Shown here one piece after another: positions 57,517-64,000 of a stretch of DNA of 64,000 nt. The stretch is from Paramyrothecium sp. XJ0827 (lineage: Eukaryota > Ascomycota > Sordariomycetes > Hypocreales > Stachybotryaceae). The DNA lies in assembly GCA_020881915.1 (NCBI GenBank), contig JAJFPB010000003.1, positions 4,712,001 to 4,776,000 of the forward strand, written 5' to 3'. The notes below the pieces were generated by a model that saw only the letters and a program-made list of their open reading frames with translations, ran no database searches and was not told the origin of the DNA. Every line of letters begins with the position of its first letter. Position 1 is the stretch's first letter. A program made the position numbers and the translations under genes.

Positions 57517-58998
57517 TCACATAAGCCCGCCCAGAACCACCTTGCCGATGTTGGCCATCTCTGTTTTGACGTGCATCTTGCTGTGATCTTCAAACTCCTT
57601 CACCACCGAATTTACCAGGATTCTCCTCACTCGTGCGTCCGCCTTGCTGAACAACTCTGCTATGCCGGGGGAGCACTCGCGCGCCGTGGGCACCAGTGCC
57701 AGGAACCGCGTGTACGTGTCAATCAGCACATCGCACAGCGTGGCAAACGTCTCGAAGAAGTCGGGCTCGAAGGGTAGCGATGGCGTTAGAAGGTACGTGT
57801 ACTCCTCGCCAGGGAGCAGTTCCGACTCGGATGCTGCAAAGTTGACCAGCGAGGGCGCACCGTTCGCTGCTCCTCTCGCTGCGCCGCCACCGCCGGCGCC
57901 GGCGGTCATGATATCGTCGCTGACAAAAACATCGCTGGCAGAGGTGGAGCGGCGTGACTTGTTGCCCGGACGGCGGAACATGTTGGGAAGGCGAGCACGG
58001 CTGATGGATGCGGAAGAATCGCTGTGAAGCTGTTGGAAGGAGTCGTACTCGGAGAGGAGGGCGTTGAGGCAGCGTAGGAATTCGAGAGGCGTGGAGGAGT
58101 AGAGGTCGGCAATGGTGGGGATGGAAAGGCCGAGGAGAAGGTGGTTCGTGGCCTTGCGGGCGAGCTTGCGCGGGTCGAAGTAGGGCATGCGGTTGAGGTC
58201 GGGGCGGTCGAAGAGATACGTGTTGAACCAGTAAACGCGACCCTCGTGGCTGCCGGGGATTGCATGTTAGTTGAATCTTGTCACGGCATGCCAATTGGCA
58301 GTGCAGCGCAATGGCAGTTGGGACTGGGAGTCTTACGCTCTGCGGAGATAGTCCAGCGTGGAGATGCGCTTGTTGGCCATTTCGGTCATCTGCTGGAACA
58401 TGACGGTCGCCTGGTCCTGCCACGGGTTGCTGCTGCCAGCAGAGTCCGGAGGCAGGTAGGCCGTCATGCCCGTGGTGGTCCGGCCCAGCATCTTGGGGCC
58501 GCGGCCTTCGGGGCTAGCGGGGAGCCAGGGGAGGACGTTGGAGGAGCTGGACGTGGCGGTCGGCGGAGGGAAGACCTTTGCCGCGGCGGAGAGGGCGTAG
58601 TCGGGCAGGGCGGGGGGCGTGGCGGCGTCTGTCACGACGGCATCGGAGGAGATGGAGGAGGCGATGGAGGTGCTGGAGCTGCCGCGGCGACGGGAGCCGG
58701 AGAAGGAAGCTTTGCGGGAGAAGGAGGCCTTGCGGTCCTTGGAGGAGAAGAAGTGCGAGCTGGTAGAGGAATGCGGCTGCGGAGGGGGGGGCTGCCACTC
58801 GAGGGGGCCGCCGTCGCGGGTAGTCGGTCGCGAGGAGGAGGGCGGTCGTGAGGAGGACGCGGAGGGTGTGGCGGCGGCGCCAAACAGAGGGAAAAAAGAG
58901 CCTGCGGTCGCGTTTGAAGTCGAGGTTGAGGTTGCTGTCGAGGTCGAGGTTGAGGCAAAGGGGGCGTTGGCCGTTGCGCGCTGGTGGTGGTGCTGCAT
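57517..58998 (-). CDS. Conserved fungal protein of unknown function
   Basis: Exons 58998-58337 and 58249-57517 (87-bp intron, phase 2) give 464 residues. The first ~190 residues are low complexity: His at the start, Ser/Thr/Ala runs (STSTSTATSTSTS), Pro-rich and basic Ser stretches (KASFSRKASFSGSRRR). From about 195 the sequence is ordered and looks conserved: NPWQDQATVMFQQMTEMANK, then GRVYWFNTYLFDRPDLNRM, LGLSIPTIADLYSSTPLEFL and EEYTYLLTPSLPFEPDFFETFATLCD, ending in a helical VKTEMANIGKVV. I recognise the pattern as a widespread fungal family but cannot name a function. No signal peptide or membrane helix. Confidence 0.78.
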
Positions 58999-61263
58999 GC
59001 TGGGCGACGTGCACACTAAAAGATAAGACGGTTCGGGCGCTTGCTGCTCTCTAGTGGAGGCCAGGCCGGGCCAGGCCAGCGCCAGGCGAGGGGGAGGGGA
59101 GGGGAGGGGAGGGGCCCCGCCCACTCACAGACAGTCGGGCTCGTCTGGCTGGCTGTCTGCGTTTGGACGCGCGCTGTTTGTTGGCTGGATCTAGTCTGGG
59201 CCTGGTCTGAATCTAGATTTGGATCTGCCTGTGGTGCGCCGCGGTGCGCTGCGGTGCGCGCGCTGCCAGGGGCCGAGCGTACGGGACCGATGGATGGACG
59301 GACGGATGGACGAACGAGGAGGATCGGTGGCTTCACGTGGGGACGCCGTTGAGAGGAAGCGGATTCGAAATGCCAGGTTCGGTCCCAGCCTTGCGAATGG
59401 AGTAAGTATGGGTAAGATACAAGATAAAATAAAATGAAAATTCCCTGAAAATCAAAATCAAACTCCGGGATTGGACAAGGTCGTGCGGCTGAGCGCCGGA
59501 GAAAAAAAGACGCCGGAGTAAATGGCTGCCAATGGGCGCCCGCGTACAGAGGTACTGACTGGATGGGAGACGACAGGCTAGGTCCAGATATAGCAGGGAG
59601 AGACTGCGCTATAGCCTTCGGGCCGCCAGATCTGCTGAGGGCCAGGGAGAAGGTACGCGGCAGATGGATTGGAATGGGGACAAATGACGGAGCGATGAGG
59701 TCAAGCCGAAGGGAACGAAGGAAAGGCGAGAAGGGGGTTTAGAGGCAGGAAGGGGAAGAAAAAAAAAAGAATGGAGATGGGGAAATTGAGGTGAGCGCCT
59801 TGCTCTGCTCATTTACAAGAGGAGCCACATGGGAAACCTTTACACACCTGAAGCAGATAACAGATTCGGCCAAGGAGCCACAAGTAGAAGAGGAAGAAGA
59901 CTGGAACCGGCAGTCGAAAAAGGGGTTTCGCTTTTGGGAGAGAGAAGAAGGGATCATCGGGTCCAGGTCCATGTTGCCAAAAGAAGGGGACTTTGGCTAT
60001 TCTTCAACCCCCCTGGCGAAAGGCATGGGGGCAAGGGAAGGGGAGGGGGGAAAAAGCATGGGCGCGGCATGGCACAGCATGGCACAGCATGGCATGGCGT
60101 GGAGACGGACGGATGGACAGAGACGGGATGGAGATGAGGCACAGGCAGAGGGATGGGACGAAACTGAAAATAAAAATGCAAATGCACATGCAGGTATGGC
60201 ACAAATGCAACGTGCGCATATGCACGAAGCTGAAACCCTCCGCGTCTTGGTCATGGTCTTGGTCATGGTCTCTGCGTCTTCTCTCACTCACTCACCCGTT
60301 CTTAGTGGGCAGGGAGACGGGCATTTCCGAAGAGCTAAGGCGGATGCCACAGGCAGGGCCACGCGACACTCTCACTCACCTTGTTCCTTTTTTTGTTTGG
60401 TCTGAGACACGTCATTTTTCATTCTCTTCTTTTTCCTGTTCCTGGCTTGTCTCTTCTTGCCTCTTATTGCATGTCTAGGCACACCGGTGATACCAGGTCA
60501 ACAATTCGTGCATAACTCCCGTTTTATGAAAAGAAAGAGAGAAGAAAGAAAAAGAAAAAATGAACAAAATGGTTAGGGAGAAAGGGCAACAGGGAGCGCC
60601 TGGACAGCGATAGCCTTTTCATGCAAGCTATCCACGCATTGCAACGGGCCCGTCCCTACAAGACTCCGGTTCATGCTGGACCCTTTTCGGGAAAAGCCCA
60701 TCGATAGTGGAGGGACGGGACCCAGTCGTGCCGAAGGAGCATCCATTTGCCGCTGTAGGGCCTAGCGAGTTTCACAACCTGCAGGCGGGAAGGACGCAAG
60801 AAGCAGAAGGGGGAAAAAAGACTGAACATCGGACGGAAACTCTGCATCAACCGTTACGGCGCGGTGGGCACCCCTTGGAAACGTCGAGAACGCGTGCGGC
60901 GCGGGTTGCGAACCTAGTCCTGGTTTGTGGTGTCAATGCGAGTTGCGAAGCATCTGCGACGACGGGGACTTGGTGATGGCCACGTCCACACTCCAAGGTA
61001 GGTGAGTGTACGCGGGAGATTGTTTTGCTTTGGGGAGGAGTGAGGCGCGGCATAGATGTCAAACACGCTGGCTCATGACGTTTTCTTTTTATTGTTTCAT
61101 TGCTTTCGGGGCCAGAGCAGCCAGCTATTGGCACAGCGTCCCCAGATACTATGTACTATGTACACCAAATAGGTATGGTAGGTAAGGTAAGGTAAGACAG
61201 CCCATTACACTCCACCACGTACATCCCCCGCCATCATATACAAAGATCAGGCGCTTCTGCAGC
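58999..61263. other. Long low-complexity intergenic region
   Basis: Contains a run of GGGGA units at about 59091-59114 (next to GGGGCCCC), repeats of GGCACAGCAT/GGCATGG at 60068-60100, and GGTAA repeats at about 61180-61195. Purine-rich stretches occur at 59700-59960 and 60530-60590. No supported gene; it is the upstream side of the minus-strand gene ending at 58998 and the downstream side of the phosphatase gene. Confidence 0.5.
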
Positions 61264-62455
61264 CTACGCACCCGTCACCACGGCGGCGGGCGCGTTGCTC
61301 GCCAGCGTCGCCGAGGCCGTCGGACACACGCACCCCTGGCTGGCGTTGCTCGTGACGGGCGGCACCGTGCACGTCGCCGACGGCACGTGCTGGGCGAAGC
61401 TGGTGGTGGGCGTGGGCGCCTCGACCTCGGCCCTGACGAGCACGGGGATGATCTGGCCCGTCGACAGGCGGAAGGGCCGGTGGCCCAGCTGCTCCAGCAG
61501 CTTGGTGATGACGCCCGAGTGCGCCGTCACGCTGACCCAGGTGGCGGCGTCGTCGGCGGCGAAGACGTCGTCGAGCACGCGCTTGGCCCGCGCGCGCATC
61601 GCCTCCTCCGACTCGTTGAGGTCCGGCCGCCACAGCTCGTCGTGCTCGGTGAAGCCCGGCTCGAAGGTGACCTCGGGCACCGTCGCCCTGATGTACGTCG
61701 CGTTGGAGCGGTGGTTGCACGTGTGGATCGTCATGCCCTCGCGGAAGCCCTCCTTGACGACGGGCGCGAAGGGCTTGTCGGCCGGCAGGCTCAGGTTGCC
61801 GAACGTCACGTCGGCCGTGACGGTGCACCGCGTCAGCGGCGACGAGTAGTACGTGTCGAAGTAGGGCATGCCGTGCTCCTCGAAGCGCTGCCGGAAGTAG
61901 TGGTTGGCCTTGTACGCCTCGGCGAAGCCCGCCGGCGTCAGGTGCGGGTCGTCCCAGTGCGCCGTGCCGTTGCCCGTCTGCTCCGCCCAGAAGCAGTTCC
62001 ACGCCGGCGTGCCGTAGAAGCTCTCGGCCGCGTTGTGCCAGCCCTCGCCGTGGCGGCCCATGACGAGCACCTTGTACCGGAAGCTGCCGTCGTTGCGGCA
62101 GTGCCCGTTCAGGTAGTCGACCCAGCGCTCGAACCGCTCCCACTGCGTCTTGCCGCCCTCGGGGTCGAACGACGCGTCCGTGGCGTAGGTACGGTTGAGG
62201 AGGCCAAAGTTCCAGTTGGCCTGTTGTCCGCCATCGCGATTAGCCAATTGAGTCTTGCAGTTTCACTTCTCGTCCCTTGCAGAGATGGGGACAACGTACG
62301 TAGTCAAAGCCGCTGGGCTCCGTCGTGGTCTCGTCCTGGAGGAAGTACCCCTTGACCGTGGTGAACTTGATGCGCTTGCCCTGGGCCTCGGGCCAGTCGA
62401 CGGCCGCAACGGCCGGGACGGCAGCCAGCAGTGCAGAGAGAACGGAAGCCTTCAT
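61264..62455 (-). CDS. Secreted histidine phosphatase (phosphoglycerate-mutase-like)
   Basis: Exons 62455-62300 and 62220-61264 (79-bp intron, GTACGT donor, phase 0) give 370 residues. Signal peptide about 1-18 (ASVLSALLAAVPAVAAV). The catalytic RHG is at 108-110 (VLVMGRHGEGWHN), the second Arg in YYSSPLTRC (R183), and the second His at H286 (VTAHSGVITK). Spacing and N-glycosylation sites (NRT, NGT, NLS, NAT, NES) fit secreted branch members of the histidine phosphatase superfamily. The C-terminus is Thr/Ala-rich with two Cys. The exact substrate (phosphosugar, phytate or other) is unknown. Confidence 0.9.
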
Positions 62456-64000
62456 CTTGTCGGCGGGTGGTCGCTTCGCAAGTGGGAGATCAGGTTGCGA
62501 TGAAGAGACGGAACGGGCGAGCAGGAGGATGCATCGTCGGGGGGCCGAGGCTCGTATTTAACCACGGCGCCTTGGGCCCCAAGAAACTCCATGGCGGGCA
62601 GATGCTGGATCCGGTAGGTCGCAATCAAATTAAGCAGCTTTTTTGCCTCTCATGACCCATGGGCCGGGCAGAGGCAGGACAGGGACAGCGTAGCGTAGCG
62701 TCGCGCGCGCCCCCAAGATCGGACCAGCTTTGGTCCACGGTTCGCTGCCGATGCTGGGACGCAGGACCCGCTGCATGCGAACAAGGCCAATCGATCAAAA
62801 ACGTGTCCGGCTGGGGTCGAGCAGCTTCGGTGGGTGGATGGGGGCATGGGTCAGGTAAGGAACCAACAATTAGATTAAGGTACGGAGCAATAGTGTGTTT
62901 CTGTGATCCTGTCTTTACGTCTATGGCAACTGAATACAAACGCAGTATCTTTAATTGTTCGTTGTTGTTAGTTGTGACATTCGCGGATGGTCGGTCTATC
63001 TTTGTGACGAGGCTACTTTAGGCCGCGGAGACGTCACTGGCGATCACCAGGTTTCCCCTCAAACGCAACACTAAGAATGCCGCGGTAGAACATCGACAAC
63101 CACAAGTCCAGCCAACTTGAACAGGGGCAAAGAACAAACAAAACCTGTCCAAAATTGTTTCCGATAGTGGTGAGCCAAGAGCAGCGACTCCAGCAACTAG
63201 CCCAGGTAGCAAAAGAGTCCGGCCCCGATAACAGCCTTCGCAGGCTCTGGATCATTGGCTTGGTGTCGCACGTGGGCAGCCGTGTTGCTGTGCCTGGGTC
63301 GGGCCAGGGATCAGGACCGTTAACACACCAACTCTAAAATCACACTATGGAAGGGGGACTGGGGTGCTGTGTGGAGAAATTGCGTCAATAGGAGGGCAGC
63401 GGACACCGCTTCAATGCAGACACGAGCTGGGCAAGCCAATCTCTAGAAATCAATTAATCAATGGGTACGTCGATGGAGCTCCTGTTCGGGAAGAAACACA
63501 CGTGCTGCGCTCTGGCATGGCCATCTTTAAGTTAGACTACCTAGGTATCTTATCGTTGTCGAGACTGACCGATGGATCCGGCGTCTGGCTCATGGCTTCT
63601 GACTTGACTTTGGTACCTGAGCAGAACAGCCGAGGCGGCAGTGGCATACCACCATGGCGTCCCCTACCCGCGCCCCGGACCAAGACCCAAAGGGAGAACC
63701 AGGCCCCTTTTTGCATATGGGACCTTGGGGTGCCGACAGAGTATGGTGCCTTAGCGTAGGTACACGGCCAAAACGCCCCCTGTGGCCCCAGACCTGTCCA
63801 GCCGTTGCCACTGCTGCTGCCGCTGCCGCTGCCACCCCAGGCCTGCCCAAGTCACCGCTGCTCTGTCCTGTTCTGGTCTGCTCGCCTCTCGACCCCGCCA
63901 TTTGCCCCTCCATCCCGTCGCAGCTCCAGCTCCAAAGCTTGGCCGAAATTGCTTCAGCAAACACATCCATCCCTACGAGATACCGCCGCCCTATTGTGAA
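62456..64000. other. Intergenic to the right edge
   Basis: No gene supported on either strand. There are short CTG/CCG-type runs at 63800-63835 and a CT-rich stretch. A promoter for a gene beyond the edge is possible. Confidence 0.4.

Noticed and set aside
61247..62355. Two long frames overlapping the histidine phosphatase
   Set aside because: Arg/Ala/Gly-rich shadows of a GC-rich gene whose true frame has RHG, second His and signal peptide.
1..64000. tRNA, rRNA or CRISPR array
   Set aside because: No cloverleaf boxes, rRNA-like stretches or regularly spaced short repeats noticed; the only regular repeats are in the RiPP precursor, TIRs and LTRs.

Overview
The window reads as a piece of a filamentous ascomycete (Pezizomycotina, probably Sordariomycetes) genome. 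Genes carry short introns (about 50-90 bp, GTAAGT-type donors, CTAAT-like branch sites). The families present are typically fungal: HET, UstYa/DUF3328, WSC, eight-cysteine surface proteins and monocarboxylate-type MFS. A long AT-rich block is built of Gypsy retroelements wrecked by C-to-T/G-to-A transitions, the mark of repeat-induced point mutation (RIP).

Layout. 1-1254: 3' part of a HeLo-like/pseudokinase gene. 1976-21840: an ankyrin-repeat gene broken by nested elements. Its order is ankyrin / old solo LTR (2615-2790 + 10722-11213) containing a moderately mutated full-length Gypsy 'A' (2791-10721) / ankyrin / heavily mutated Gypsy 'C' (11377-21171) that holds a clean, non-RIPed pogo/Fot1-type DNA transposon (13607-15465) / ankyrin / heavily mutated Gypsy 'D' (21841-29819). 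The A, C and D interiors belong to one family but carry LTRs of 607, 586 and 651 bp. Removing the solo LTR or element C, leaving one target-site copy, rejoins the ankyrin frame exactly.

30061-33398: the most interesting locus, a putative RiPP pair. A secreted, Kex2-site-punctuated repeat precursor on the minus strand is divergently paired with a UstYa-type (DUF3328) oxidase carrying both HxxHC motifs, as in ustiloxin/phomopsin-like (dikaritin) clusters. The repeats do not resemble the known Tyr-containing cores that I recall, so the product would be new. It lies directly beside the RIPed retrotransposon block.

36277-62455: gene-rich euchromatin. In order: an eight-cysteine single-pass surface protein, an Ayr1-like SDR, a glutathione S-transferase, an NmrA-like NAD(P)-binding protein, a secreted M14 carboxypeptidase, a second cysteine-rich single-pass protein, a monocarboxylate-type MFS transporter, a two-WSC membrane protein, a decayed HET-domain gene, a GPI-type DUF7136-like protein, mitochondrial release factor 1, a conserved protein I cannot name, and a secreted histidine phosphatase. 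The remaining stretches are intergenic, and I see no tRNA, rRNA or CRISPR array. Exon borders were read by eye from splice signals and frame continuity; they have not been tested against transcripts.
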